Assembly: GCF_041428715.1 (NCBI RefSeq)
Contig: NZ_CP155572.1
Source of the DNA: Sporomusa malonica
GTDB taxonomy: Bacteria; Bacillota; Negativicutes; Sporomusales; Sporomusaceae
Strand: one strand, 5' to 3'
DNA: 64,000 nt
Shown here piece by piece: positions 34,430-43,474 of this stretch (position 1 is its first letter; every line of letters starts with the position of its first letter). A program made the translations under genes and the position numbers. The notes beneath the pieces were generated by a model. It was given only the letters and a program-made list of their open reading frames with translations. It did not search any database and was not told the origin of the DNA.

Positions 34430-34822
34430 ATGAAAGGTTTATATGTTGAAAAGACGAAGTCAACACCTGAGATTCAATTTGAGCCCGAAAAGTTTAAACT
34501 GCGTATTGAGGGGCAGTCTTATCCCGAAAATGCCTTTAAGTTTTATGAACCAATCTTTGCATGGATAGATGATTACTTACAGCAACTAGAGGCAGAAGTG
34601 GTGTTAGAGATATATTTTCACATGCCTTATATCAATACAAGCAGCTCTAAATGTGTGATGATGCTGCTGGAAAAGCTAGAAGACGCATATCAGGCAGGGA
34701 AAAAGGTAGCAATCCGCTGGTATTATGACGTGGAGAATGAAACGGCATTAGAATGTGCGGAAGAATTCAGAGAGGATCTAACAATACCTTTTGAGATAAG
34801 TTCTGTGGAGGAAGTAAAATGA
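34430..34822 (+). CDS. siaC: SiaC-family regulatory phosphoprotein
   Basis: A 130-residue protein of the SiaC family (DUF1987), the phosphorylation-controlled partner in Sia switches. Thr70 in MPYINTSSSKCVMMLLEKLE aligns with the phosphorylated Thr of Pseudomonas SiaC. Other family features are PEIQFEPEKFKLRIEGQSYP at the start and VAIRWYYDVEN later. In Pseudomonas, dephosphorylated SiaC binds and activates the diguanylate cyclase SiaD. It lies 10 bases after siaB and overlaps the next gene by 4 bases (ATGA). Confidence 0.92.
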   Translation: MKGLYVEKTKSTPEIQFEPEKFKLRIEGQSYPENAFKFYEPIFAWIDDYLQQLEAEVVLEIYFHMPYINTSSSKCVMMLLEKLEDAYQAGKKVAIRWYYDVENETALECAEEFREDLTIPFEISSVEEVK

Positions 34823-36678
34823 GTAGGATGAACAACGACTTGGAACCGCAGGTTCCACCTCCTGATCGAACAGGCATTATCCACGACAGAGGAACGATCA
34901 AGGTCGTTGTTTTTGCATGCTTTATTATTGTACTGGCAGTAGTGCTCACCGGAGGCATAAGCTATTTTATAACCCGAAATGCTGTAGTGGACAAGCTGAA
35001 ATCCCGGGATCTCGTATATATTATCGAATCTATATCCGCTAAAATTGACGGTCGCGTTGAACGGGCGAAAGAAACGTCCTTGATCTTGGCAAAAGATCAA
35101 GCGATAATTCAATGGATCGCTAGCGCAGAAAAGGATGAGAAATTAGGAGAATATTCCAAAGCAAAGATAAATGAAATTGCTCAAAATTACGACTATGCCA
35201 ATTCATTTATAGTCAGTGCTATAACCAAGAACTATTGGGCAGAAGGGTCAAAAATAATCAAAGTCATGTCTAAAACAGACCCCAATGCGAGCTGGTTCTA
35301 TGAGGCACTTAAATCTCGCAAGGCTGTTGATTTGAAGATAGACTACGATAGCGGCAGACGAGACACGTTTGTCTTCCTTAATGCTTTGGTTGGTGATGTA
35401 GAGCATCCTATCGCGGTAACCGGTGTGGGGCTCAGTCTCAAAGACATTGCCCAAGAATTCCAGCGGTACAAATTCGGCGAAAAGAGCAATTTGTGGCTAG
35501 TAGATAGTAAAGGAAAAATCCATTTGTCAGATGATTTCAGTCACAATGGCAGATATCTCAATGATTTTGTTCCAAGTAGCGTAGTTTCTCAGGTTATTCA
35601 GGACAAGGATGACATTTCCTCCAAGCCACAAATCATTGAATACATAGATGCACATGGAGAAACGGTAGATTTGGCCTATCAATCGACAAAATCGACAGAC
35701 TGGAAAGTCGTGTTCCAAATCCCTCGTAGCGAAAGCATCGCTATCCTTGGTAATATCAAACTTAATACTGCAATTGCCAGCCTAGTAGCACTGCTATTGA
35801 TGATATTTGTCTTTTATACTGTGTCTCGCCGAATCGCCGATCCCTTAAAACGTGCGCTGCTGCTTACTCAAGAAATGGAAAAACAGGTAAATGAACGTAC
35901 CCGGGAGTTGGCTGAGAAGAATCAACGAATTATTGATAGTATTGATTATGCAAAAAGGCTTCAGGAATCAATCCTGCCGACGGCAGAGGAGTTGCGGACC
36001 ATTCTCGGTGACTATTTTATCCTTTGGAAACCTAGGGATATAGTTGGCGGCGATTTTTATTGGGTACGGCGGATTGATGACGACAGAAGCCTGGTTGCGC
36101 TGGCAGACTGTACTGGTCATGGCGTCCCAGGCGCCTTCATGACCATGGCCGTGAACTCCATCCTTAATCATATTGTTGATCAAAATCATACAGATCCTGC
36201 CGACATCTTGGCAGAATTAAACCGCCGGATGAAGGCGACCCTGCATCGGAACGACCAGTGCCGGATGGTCGACGATGGCTTGGATATTGCTATCTGCTGT
36301 ATCGAAAAAAACGAGAGATTGACCTTCGCCGGTGCTAAAATCCCGCTTTATATCAAGCGCGGGGATCAGATCCATGTGATTAAGGGGGATAAAAGGAGCA
36401 TTGGCTACCGCCGTTCAAGCAACGATTTGGAGTTTACCAACCACAGTTGGGAGATTGAAGCGCAGGATAGGTTCTATCTGACAACTGACGGTTATATTGA
36501 CCAAAATGGTGGGGTTAAGGATTATCCATTAGGCAGGAAAAAGCTGATTCAGGCTATCATCGAGCAGGATGCCAAGCCACTGCCTGAGCAACAAGAAGCC
36601 TTTGAAGCGGTGTTAAGCAATTACATGGGAAATGAGTCGCAGCGGGATGACATTACGATAGTGGGATTCTCACTATGA
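34819..36678 (+). CDS. siaA: Membrane SpoIIE/PP2C phosphatase with Cache sensor, SiaA-like
   Basis: A 619-residue sensor phosphatase. Helix 1 is at about residues 28-52 (VVVFACFIIVLAVVLTGGIS). A double-Cache periplasmic sensor follows (about 55-305), then helix 2 (about 310-335, NTAIASLVALLLMIFVFYTV). A short coiled coil (TQEMEKQVNERTRELAEKNQ) leads into a PP2C domain (about 385-619). Metal Asp residues are seen in DIVGGDFYWV, ALADCTGHGVPGAF, DDGLDIAICC and QRDDITIVGFSL. It should dephosphorylate SiaC in response to a periplasmic signal. It is coupled to siaC through ATGA. Confidence 0.92.
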   Translation: MSRMNNDLEPQVPPPDRTGIIHDRGTIKVVVFACFIIVLAVVLTGGISYFITRNAVVDKLKSRDLVYIIESISAKIDGRVERAKETSLILAKDQAIIQWIASAEKDEKLGEYSKAKINEIAQNYDYANSFIVSAITKNYWAEGSKIIKVMSKTDPNASWFYEALKSRKAVDLKIDYDSGRRDTFVFLNALVGDVEHPIAVTGVGLSLKDIAQEFQRYKFGEKSNLWLVDSKGKIHLSDDFSHNGRYLNDFVPSSVVSQVIQDKDDISSKPQIIEYIDAHGETVDLAYQSTKSTDWKVVFQIPRSESIAILGNIKLNTAIASLVALLLMIFVFYTVSRRIADPLKRALLLTQEMEKQVNERTRELAEKNQRIIDSIDYAKRLQESILPTAEELRTILGDYFILWKPRDIVGGDFYWVRRIDDDRSLVALADCTGHGVPGAFMTMAVNSILNHIVDQNHTDPADILAELNRRMKATLHRNDQCRMVDDGLDIAICCIEKNERLTFAGAKIPLYIKRGDQIHVIKGDKRSIGYRRSSNDLEFTNHSWEIEAQDRFYLTTDGYIDQNGGVKDYPLGRKKLIQAIIEQDAKPLPEQQEAFEAVLSNYMGNESQRDDITIVGFSL

Positions 36679-36699
36679 CTACAGAAAGGTGGTTTGGTC

Positions 36700-38316
36700 A
36701 TGGGCAGAATTAATGAAGAAAGCTTGTTTGAAGCTGAGCAAGAAGCGTTGCAGATAGCCATGGCTGACGTTGCTAATGACCAATACTCTGGCAATGAACT
36801 TTTGCCACGCTATAAATCCCTGGTCACCCATTACCAACGGTTGCTGAAAACTACCAAAAAGATTTTTTACATCAGTGACAGCCAAGGCCAGGTCTTGCAA
36901 CGGCACCAACACGAGATTCAGAACTTGTTGGATAACGCGAATCAAGGTTTTTTGACTTTTGGTCAGGACCTAAAAGTAGACCGGCAATACAGTGCTGAGT
37001 GCACAAAGATTTTTGGCAGAAAACTTGCTGGCATTCCAATCGTCGAGCTCCTGGGTCAAGGGAGCAACGTTTCCCAGGAGACATTAGCGGAAATATTGGA
37101 TCGTACTTTCTCCTGTCCCGAAGACCTCAGACAGCTGGAGTTGCAACAGGTTCCCCACATTTTTCGAATTGGTAATAAAGACATTCGCGTAGAGTGTAAG
37201 CTGATATCGCAACCGGATAATGGCGTCGAGCGCACTCTAGTTATGATGATTTTGACAGACATAACCGAGCGGCTGAGAGCAGAAGAACAGATTCGTTTCC
37301 TCAGTTATCATGATAAACTAACAGCGCTCCATAATCGTGCCCATGTTGAGGCAGTACTGCCAGAGCTGGAGAAACCGGAATCTTTACCCCTGAGTATTAT
37401 AATGGCTGATGTGAACGGACTAAAACTGGTCAATGATGTGTTTGGTCATCAACAGGGGGACTTGCTATTAGTCGCACTGGCTAAGGCACTGAAAAAATCA
37501 TGCCGGCAGACAGATATTATCGCCCGATGGGGAGGCGATGAATTTCTTATTTTACTTCCAAAGACTGACAAGGATGACTGCTTAAAGGTCTGTGAGCGAA
37601 TTCAAAATAGTTGTAATGAGACGGTAGACTGTGCCATTCCGCTCAGTGTAGCAGTTGGAACGGCAACAAAAGACGCAGGGGTTGCTCACCACGCGGAACT
37701 GTTTAGTGTTGCAGAAAATAGGATGTATAATGACAAACTGATAAAAAGTAGGAAAGTACGAAAAAATATTACCGCTAGCTTGGCAGGTATGCTCCAGAAC
37801 CGCTGCTTTGAGAACAATGGTCATGGCGAAAGAGTGAAACAATTAGCTGTTAATTTTAGTGCCTTTCTCGGCCTTGACCTGGAGGGGCCTGAATTACAAC
37901 CATTGAATCAGCTTGTTGCGCTTCATGATATTGGTAAGGTTGCTATCCCCACGGAGATATTAGGAAAAGCAGGACCATTGACACCAAGCGAATGGGAGAT
38001 TGTGAAAAGTCATAGTGAGATAGGTTATCGAATGGCGCAGTCTATCGGTGAGCCGGCTGTGGCAGATATCATCCTTGCGCTCCACGAGCGATGGGATGGT
38101 GAAGGATATCCTTGCAGACTCAAAGGAGAGCAAATTCCTTTCTTGGCTCGTATTTTTTCTCTGGTAGATGTTTATGACGTTGTTACTCATGAACGCCCAT
38201 ACAAGGCAGCGATGGATAGAAAAGCGGCTTTAAGAGAAATTGAGTCTGGAATGGGTTCTCAGTTTGATCCAGCGCTGTCCAAGAGTTTTATCGAGTTTAT
38301 GACCAGGAAGCATTAA
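36700..38316 (+). CDS. PAS-GGDEF-HD-GYP bifunctional c-di-GMP enzyme
   Basis: About 538 residues. A helical N-terminus (1-80) precedes a PAS-like domain (about 75-195, LDNANQGFLTFGQDLKVDRQ). GGDEF follows (about 200-350) with intact RWGGDEF and an RxxD inhibitory site (RQTD) at the right distance. HD-GYP (about 360-538) has HGERV, LHDIGKVAIPTEIL and HERWDGEGYPCRL. Both synthesis and degradation of c-di-GMP look possible. It takes the position of SiaD, a pure diguanylate cyclase, in the Sia pathway. The ATG at 36700 follows AAAGGTGG by 7 bases. It is the last gene of the operon. Confidence 0.92.
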   Translation: MGRINEESLFEAEQEALQIAMADVANDQYSGNELLPRYKSLVTHYQRLLKTTKKIFYISDSQGQVLQRHQHEIQNLLDNANQGFLTFGQDLKVDRQYSAECTKIFGRKLAGIPIVELLGQGSNVSQETLAEILDRTFSCPEDLRQLELQQVPHIFRIGNKDIRVECKLISQPDNGVERTLVMMILTDITERLRAEEQIRFLSYHDKLTALHNRAHVEAVLPELEKPESLPLSIIMADVNGLKLVNDVFGHQQGDLLLVALAKALKKSCRQTDIIARWGGDEFLILLPKTDKDDCLKVCERIQNSCNETVDCAIPLSVAVGTATKDAGVAHHAELFSVAENRMYNDKLIKSRKVRKNITASLAGMLQNRCFENNGHGERVKQLAVNFSAFLGLDLEGPELQPLNQLVALHDIGKVAIPTEILGKAGPLTPSEWEIVKSHSEIGYRMAQSIGEPAVADIILALHERWDGEGYPCRLKGEQIPFLARIFSLVDVYDVVTHERPYKAAMDRKAALREIESGMGSQFDPALSKSFIEFMTRKH

Positions 38317-38462
38317 AACGTAAAAGCATTTTCCGCTATAAAGCTGGCAATAGAGTCAAAAATTTGCAAATTGGCTAATGGTTGTAATATAATAGAATAA
38401 CTAGTTAGTGATCGGCGTTAAGTTTAATCATATTGTGCGGATGATAATGTAACGTTGAGTAA

Positions 38463-38495
38463 AAACTAGGACCTAACGGGGTCCTAGTTTCTAAT
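38463..38495 (+). terminator. Terminator of the Sia-like operon
   Basis: AAACTAGGACC pairs with GGTCCTAGTTT around TAACG, then CTAATTTT. About 145 bases separate it from the last stop codon. Confidence 0.8.
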
Positions 38496-38497
38496 TT

Positions 38498-38569
38498 TAT
38501 CCGATGACTAAGCCGCTCTAAGATTCCCTCTTCTATGAAGTGGGAATTAAGAGCGGCTAAGTCATCGGA
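38498..38569 (+). repeat. Family A repeat, solo left hairpin (copy 2)
   Basis: TCCGATGACTAAGCCGCTCT is followed by a loop region and by AAGAGCGGCTAAGTCATCGG. This is the left hairpin of family A closed on itself, without the core and right hairpin. It lies just before the RNase J ribosome site. Confidence 0.8.
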
Positions 38570-38610
38570 AGTTAAGGCTTAGTGAATAAAAATTTTTATG
38601 GAGGTTCCTG

Positions 38611-40272
38611 TTGAACAAGAACGACAAACTTTTAATTATACCACTCGGGGGTCTTGGTGAGATCGGGAAGAATATGACGGTGTTTCGCTACGGTGATGAC
38701 ATTGTTATCCTGGATTCAGGGCTGGCCTTTCCCGAGGAGGACATGCTGGGTATTGATTTAGTCATACCTGATATGAGCTATCTTATTGATAACAAGGATA
38801 AAATCAGGGCAGTTGTTTTAACCCATGGCCATGAGGATCATATTGGTTCCTTGTTTTATCTGCTGCGCCAGGTCGATGTACCTGTGTACGGTTCCCGGCT
38901 TACCTTAGGTTTAGTGGAGGGGCGGCTTAAGGAATATGATGTATCAGCCCATAATCTCACTCCGGTTGCTCCCGGAGATTCTATCACCCTTGGGCAATTT
39001 GAGGTCGGTTTTATCCGGGTTAACCATTCGATTGCCGATGCTTTGGGTATTTATCTAAAAACTCCAGTGGGAACGGTTGTTCATACTGGGGACTTCAAAA
39101 TAGATCAGACCCCTGTTGATGGTAAAATGATCGACATTCACAAATTTGCCGAGCTCGGGAATCAGGGGGTACTGGTCTTGATGTCTGACAGTACCAACGC
39201 CGAGCGTCCGGGCTACACTAAGTCAGAACGAACCGTGAGTGTGGCGATAGATGAGCATTTTCGTGTGGCTAAGGGGCGAATTATTTTAACAACCTTTGCC
39301 TCTAATGTACCTAGACTGCAGCAAGCCATTACTTCGGCCTGCAAATATGGGCGCAAAGTGGCGCTGCTTGGCCGAAGTATGGTAACGGTGATAACCAAGG
39401 CTCAGGAACTGGGTTACATGACGATACCAGATGGAATCCTGATCGGTGTTGATGAAATCAGCCGTTATCCTGACAACCAGATGGTCATTCTGACGACAGG
39501 CAGCCAGGGCGAACCCATGGCTGCGCTCAGCCGGTTAGCATCAAGAAATCATCGTAGTTTAGAATTGGCTCATGGTGATACTGTGCTGATCGCGGCAAGT
39601 CCGATTCCTGGCAATGAACGGTCAATTGGCCGAACGATTGACGCCTTACTCAGGGCAGGCATACATGTCGTTTATGAAAAAACGTCAGGAATCCATGTTT
39701 CAGGTCATGCCAGCCAGGAAGAGCTTAAGCTGATCTTAAACCTGGTCCGGCCTAAATTCCTCATCCCGGTTCATGGTGAGCACCGGATGCTTAAATACCA
39801 TGGAAAACTGGCAAATGAACTAGGGATACCTAAAGAAAACGTCTTTATTGGTGAGAATGGCCATGTTTTTGAATTTACTGCAGAGACCGGACGTATGGCC
39901 GGTAAAGTAACTGCTGGGAAAATATTTGTGGACGGCTTAGGTGTCGGTGATGTTGGCAATATAGTTATCCGGGATCGGCGTCAACTATCTCAAGATGGCG
40001 TATTGATTGTTGTTGTTACCCTCGACAAAAGCCGGGGCTGCGTTCTAGACGGCCCGGATATTGTTTCCCGGGGATTTGTCTATGTACGGGATTCAGAAGC
40101 CCTAATTGACGAGTCACGTAAAATAGTAAAAGGCGTTTTAGAGCGGTTTGAAAATCAGCCAATCACCCAATGGGCGCCACTAAAGGCAGGCATTCGTGAA
40201 GCTTTGGCTAAGTATCTATTTGCTAAAACCGGACGCAGGCCCATGATTTTACCAATTATCATGGATTTATAA
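38611..40272 (+). CDS. rnj: Ribonuclease J
   Basis: A 553-residue metallo-beta-lactamase / beta-CASP ribonuclease of RNA maturation and decay with 5'-exonuclease and endonuclease activity. The zinc motif THGHEDHIGS is at residues 71-80. The beta-CASP parts SDSTNAERPG, TTFASNVPRLQQAI, TTGSQGEPMAALSRLA and VSGHASQEELKLI are all present, and the length is normal for RNase J. The TTG start follows GGAGG. It has its own terminator and stands alone between two repeats. Confidence 0.96.
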   Translation: MNKNDKLLIIPLGGLGEIGKNMTVFRYGDDIVILDSGLAFPEEDMLGIDLVIPDMSYLIDNKDKIRAVVLTHGHEDHIGSLFYLLRQVDVPVYGSRLTLGLVEGRLKEYDVSAHNLTPVAPGDSITLGQFEVGFIRVNHSIADALGIYLKTPVGTVVHTGDFKIDQTPVDGKMIDIHKFAELGNQGVLVLMSDSTNAERPGYTKSERTVSVAIDEHFRVAKGRIILTTFASNVPRLQQAITSACKYGRKVALLGRSMVTVITKAQELGYMTIPDGILIGVDEISRYPDNQMVILTTGSQGEPMAALSRLASRNHRSLELAHGDTVLIAASPIPGNERSIGRTIDALLRAGIHVVYEKTSGIHVSGHASQEELKLILNLVRPKFLIPVHGEHRMLKYHGKLANELGIPKENVFIGENGHVFEFTAETGRMAGKVTAGKIFVDGLGVGDVGNIVIRDRRQLSQDGVLIVVVTLDKSRGCVLDGPDIVSRGFVYVRDSEALIDESRKIVKGVLERFENQPITQWAPLKAGIREALAKYLFAKTGRRPMILPIIMDL

Positions 40273-40288
40273 ACCGCGAATTAAGTAC

Positions 40289-40330
40289 CAAAAGACCTAC
40301 AAGCAATTTTTTGCTTGTAGGTCTTTTTTA
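40289..40330 (+). terminator. Terminator after RNase J
   Basis: AAAAGACCTACAAGCAA pairs perfectly with TTGCTTGTAGGTCTTTT around TTTT, with a T run. Confidence 0.92.
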
Positions 40331-40461
40331 TGCGAACCACCAACCTGTTAAGCATCTGCAGTCTGTGTTGCTTTTTTGAAGAAAGCCACAGTACCTTGCA
40401 GGATTTACTATGGCGTGTTAGAAAATGATAGTAAAATAAAGTGTTTAGGGAGGTTGTTCGG

Positions 40462-40986
40462 ATGTCGGCCAAGACGGTAAAAGTTTTGCAGCTCATTGAT
40501 CATGATTTTGAAGACCTGGAATTGTGGTATCCTGTCCTCAGATTGCGCGAAGCCGGTGTAGAAGTGCACTTAGCAGGTGAAAAGTCACAGGAAACCTATA
40601 TAGGCAAATACGGCGTGCCTGCAATAGCTGACTGCAGCTTTTTACAGGCAGTTTCCACCGATTATGATGCCTTGCTGGTGCCAGGCGGTTGGGCGCCTGA
40701 CAAGTTGAGGCGTTATCCTGCAATCTTAAAGCTTGTGCAGGAGTTTAATGCCAGTGAGAAGCCTATTGGTCAGATCTGCCATGCAGGTTGGGTACTTATT
40801 TCAGCTAAGATTTTAACAGGCAGGAAGGTTACAAGTACCCCTGGTATTCGCGACGACATGGAAAATTCGGGCGCGATTTGGTTGGATGAGCCAGCTGTTA
40901 TCGACGGACATATTGTTTCAAGCCGTCGGCCGCCTGATTTACCACAATATATGCAGGCCTTTTTAAAGGTTCTGTTAGGGAAATAA
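40462..40986 (+). CDS. DJ-1/PfpI-family protein
   Basis: A 174-residue class-I glutamine-amidotransferase-like protein. The nucleophile elbow is Cys106 in IGQICHAGWVLISA with the following His. The acidic partner (DHDFEDLELWYPVLR) near residue 18 is typical of the PfpI / YhbO group. Members are called intracellular proteases, glyoxalase III or deglycases, and are linked to carbonyl and oxidative stress. The true activity is not decided by sequence. The ATG at 40462 follows GGGAGG by 9 bases; the GTG at 40441 precedes that site. Confidence 0.88.
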   Translation: MSAKTVKVLQLIDHDFEDLELWYPVLRLREAGVEVHLAGEKSQETYIGKYGVPAIADCSFLQAVSTDYDALLVPGGWAPDKLRRYPAILKLVQEFNASEKPIGQICHAGWVLISAKILTGRKVTSTPGIRDDMENSGAIWLDEPAVIDGHIVSSRRPPDLPQYMQAFLKVLLGK

Positions 40987-41112
40987 TAAAGTAGACTTAG
41001 CTTCAGATGGGGTTTAACCCCACCTGGAGGTTAGTCGCCCAACTTCCAGTGAAGCCTCCTAAACTCCCACTTGTTGAAGTGGGAGTCTTAGAGCGGGTTA
41101 GTCATCGGATAA
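40987..41112 (-). repeat. Family A repeat, copy 3 (inverted, variant)
   Basis: Reading the minus strand gives TTATCCGATGACTAACCCGC, a CTCCCACTTCAACAAGTGGG hairpin, a variant joint TTAGGAGGCTTCACTGGAAG, TTGGGCGACTAACC, and the right hairpin ending AAGTCTACTTTATT. The variant joint is shared with copy 4 at 43556. Confidence 0.85.
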
Positions 41113-41125
41113 TATTGAATAACAG

Positions 41126-41169
41126 AATGGACCTCCGGCCTTAGTAAAAGGTTGGAGGTCCATTTTTAT
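41126..41169 (+). terminator. Terminator upstream of the fhs leader
   Basis: AATGGACCTCC pairs with GGAGGTCCATT around a 17-base loop, then TTTATT. It probably ends the PfpI transcript. Confidence 0.8.
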
Positions 41170-41595
41170 TCAAACGTAAAATTCTGAAAATAAAAAAATT
41201 TAATTTATAGGTAGGAATTAGAGGGAGCAATGTAGAATGTGAACAATGGGATTAATTAACAACAATGACACATTGTTACATAGATGGATGGTATTGCTGT
41301 CTAACTTGGAGTCGGAAAGTAAAATGCAATGCGGGAATATAGATCTTGTGCTTATTTAAGTATGGAGTAAATTGCATTTTAATTACTCTTAAAGCGTACG
41401 GAGTTTAAATTTATCAGAGTTTTTTTGTTTTCCGATTCTAGGTTTTACATTAACAAGTCGCCGGTTACTTTACGGTGACTAATGGAAACAGAATCAAAAA
41501 AACTGGGGGGTGTTTGTCAGAATAAGTTCGTGAAATAACGTTGTTGTTTGGATTAAACGATCTGAAAACACAAAAAAAGAGGGGGATATATTTTT
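41170..41595 (+). promoter_or_regulatory. Long structured untranslated region before fhs
   Basis: About 425 bases with no open frame worth calling. Two foldable parts are seen. AAAATGCAAT (41321-41330) pairs with ATTGCATTTT (41371-41380). GATTCT (41434-41439) pairs with AGAATC (41490-41495), enclosing AGTCGCCG with CGGTGACT (41456-41480). GAGGGGG at 41580-41586 is the ribosome site for fhs. No known riboswitch class is recognised. Confidence 0.45.
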
Positions 41596-43362
41596 ATGGC
41601 TTGGAATCCTACCGAATTGAAGGACTGGCAGATAGCAGAGTTAGCAGAAGCAGCGGGAGCTATCCCTAGTACCGAAAAGTACATGGAAATGATGGGGCTG
41701 CAAAAGGACGAAATAATTCCCTATGGCAAGACTCCGAAAGTTGATTTCCTGAAGGTTATGGACCGCCTGAAAGATAAGCCAGATGGCAAGTTTATTGAAG
41801 TAACTGCTATCACTCCCACCCCGCTAGGTGAAGGTAAATCAACTACCTCCATCGGCATTATGGAAGGTTTGGGTAAACGTGGAGTAAACGTTGGTGGCGC
41901 TCTGCGTCAGCCTTCCGGCGGACCGACTATGAACGTAAAAGGTACTGCTGCTGGCGGCGGTAATGCACTTTTAATTCCAATGACTGAATTTTCCCTCGGT
42001 TTAACAGGGGATATCAATGATATTATGAACGCTCATAACCTGGCTATGGTTGCTATGAACGCTAGAATGCAACACGAAGCCAACTACACTGATGCCGAGT
42101 TAGCCAAGAGAGGCCTAAAAAGACTCGATATCGACCCCAAGAATATTGAAATGGGCTGGGTCTTAGACTTTGCTGCTCAGGGCCTGAGAAACATCATTAT
42201 GGGTATTGGCGGCAAGAAGGACGGCTTCATGATGCAGTCCAAGTTTGGTATTGCTGTTGGCTCTGAGTTGATGGCTATCCTGGCTGTAGCCAAGGATTTA
42301 GAAGATATGCGCGAGCGTTTCAAACATGTTATAGTTGGCTATAACAGACAGGGTGAGCCGGTTACCACTGGCGACCTGGAAGTTGACGGCGCTATGGCCG
42401 CCTGGATGCGTAACACAATCAATCCTACACTTTGTGCTACTGTTGAAGGTCAGCCCTGTTTCGTTCATGCTGGTCCGTTTGCCAATATCGCCATTGGGCA
42501 GTCGTCCATTATTGCCGACCGCGTTGGCTTAAAGTGCTTCGATTACCATGTTACCGAGTCTGGTTTTGCTGCCGATATCGGTTTCGAGAAATTCTGGAAT
42601 GTCAAAGCTCGCTTAAGCGGCATGACACCAAACGTCTCTATCCTGGTTGCTACTGTTCGCGCCTTGAAGATGCATGGTGGCGGACCTACCGTTGTTCCAG
42701 GCCGTCCGTTGCCTGATGAGTATACCAAGGAAAACCTGGGACTGCTCGAAAAGGGCTGCGAGAACATGGTACACTTGATCAACGTGATCAAGAAATCTGG
42801 CATCAAGCCAGTTGTTTGTATCAATGCGTTCTACACTGACACCCCTGCAGAGCATGCCCTTGTTAAGAGAATTGCTGAACAGGCAGGCGCTCGCGCCGCT
42901 GTATCCGAGCATTGGCTCAAGGGTGGCGATGGCGCTCTGGATCTGGCAGATGCCGTTATGGACGCTTGCAAAGAAGAAGTCAAACTACAGTTCCTGTATC
43001 CGCTGGAAATGCCGCTTAGACAGCGTGTTGAGAAGATTGCCACAGAAGTCTACGGCGCCGACGGCGTTGATTGGGCTCCACTAGCTGAGGAGAAAGCCAA
43101 GCGGTTTGAGGCTGATCCTAAGTATGCAGACTTCTCCACTATGATGGTTAAATCCCACTTGTCCCTGTCGCATGAGCCGACTTGGAAGGGTGTACCTAAG
43201 GGCTGGAGATTGCCAATCAGAGACGTACTTGTCTACGGTGGCGCCAGGTTCCTCTGCCCGATGGCTGGTGCTATCAGCTTGATGCCTGGAACTAGCTCTG
43301 ATCCTGCTTATCGCAGAATCGACGTCGACGTTCATACTGGTAAAGTTAGCGGTTTATTCTAA
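41596..43362 (+). CDS. fhs: Formate-tetrahydrofolate ligase
   Basis: A 588-residue ATP-dependent enzyme that makes 10-formyl-THF from formate, the second step of the methyl branch of the Wood-Ljungdahl pathway. The P-loop TPTPLGEGKST is at about residues 75-83. Family blocks VGGALRQPSGGPTMNVKGTA, FSLGLTGDINDI and AVSEHWLKGG are present. It is somewhat longer than the usual 556-560 residues because of an N-terminal extension and a C-terminal loop. It is monocistronic, with a long structured leader and a strong terminator, which suits a highly expressed central enzyme. No other pathway genes adjoin. Confidence 0.97.
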   Translation: MAWNPTELKDWQIAELAEAAGAIPSTEKYMEMMGLQKDEIIPYGKTPKVDFLKVMDRLKDKPDGKFIEVTAITPTPLGEGKSTTSIGIMEGLGKRGVNVGGALRQPSGGPTMNVKGTAAGGGNALLIPMTEFSLGLTGDINDIMNAHNLAMVAMNARMQHEANYTDAELAKRGLKRLDIDPKNIEMGWVLDFAAQGLRNIIMGIGGKKDGFMMQSKFGIAVGSELMAILAVAKDLEDMRERFKHVIVGYNRQGEPVTTGDLEVDGAMAAWMRNTINPTLCATVEGQPCFVHAGPFANIAIGQSSIIADRVGLKCFDYHVTESGFAADIGFEKFWNVKARLSGMTPNVSILVATVRALKMHGGGPTVVPGRPLPDEYTKENLGLLEKGCENMVHLINVIKKSGIKPVVCINAFYTDTPAEHALVKRIAEQAGARAAVSEHWLKGGDGALDLADAVMDACKEEVKLQFLYPLEMPLRQRVEKIATEVYGADGVDWAPLAEEKAKRFEADPKYADFSTMMVKSHLSLSHEPTWKGVPKGWRLPIRDVLVYGGARFLCPMAGAISLMPGTSSDPAYRRIDVDVHTGKVSGLF

Positions 43363-43372
43363 TAGAATAGTT

Positions 43373-43407
43373 AAAACAAAAGCCCTGGAAATCAGGGCTT
43401 TTGTTTT
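43373..43407 (+). terminator. Terminator after fhs
   Basis: AAAACAAAAGCCCT pairs perfectly with AGGGCTTTTGTTTT around GGAAATC. Confidence 0.92.
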
Positions 43408-43462
43408 GCAAAGGAATGGTCTAACCCCGCTTAATGTGGGGTTGGGCCATTCCTTTGCAAAA
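43404..43462. repeat. Near-perfect long palindrome after fhs
   Basis: TTTTGCAAAGGAATGG (43404-43419) pairs with CCATTCCTTTGCAAAA (43447-43462), and an inner CCCC/GGGG stem lies around GCTTAATGT. It overlaps the end of the fhs terminator and ends one base before AGGAGGG. Confidence 0.7.
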
Positions 43463-43474
43463 CAGGAGGGTCTA

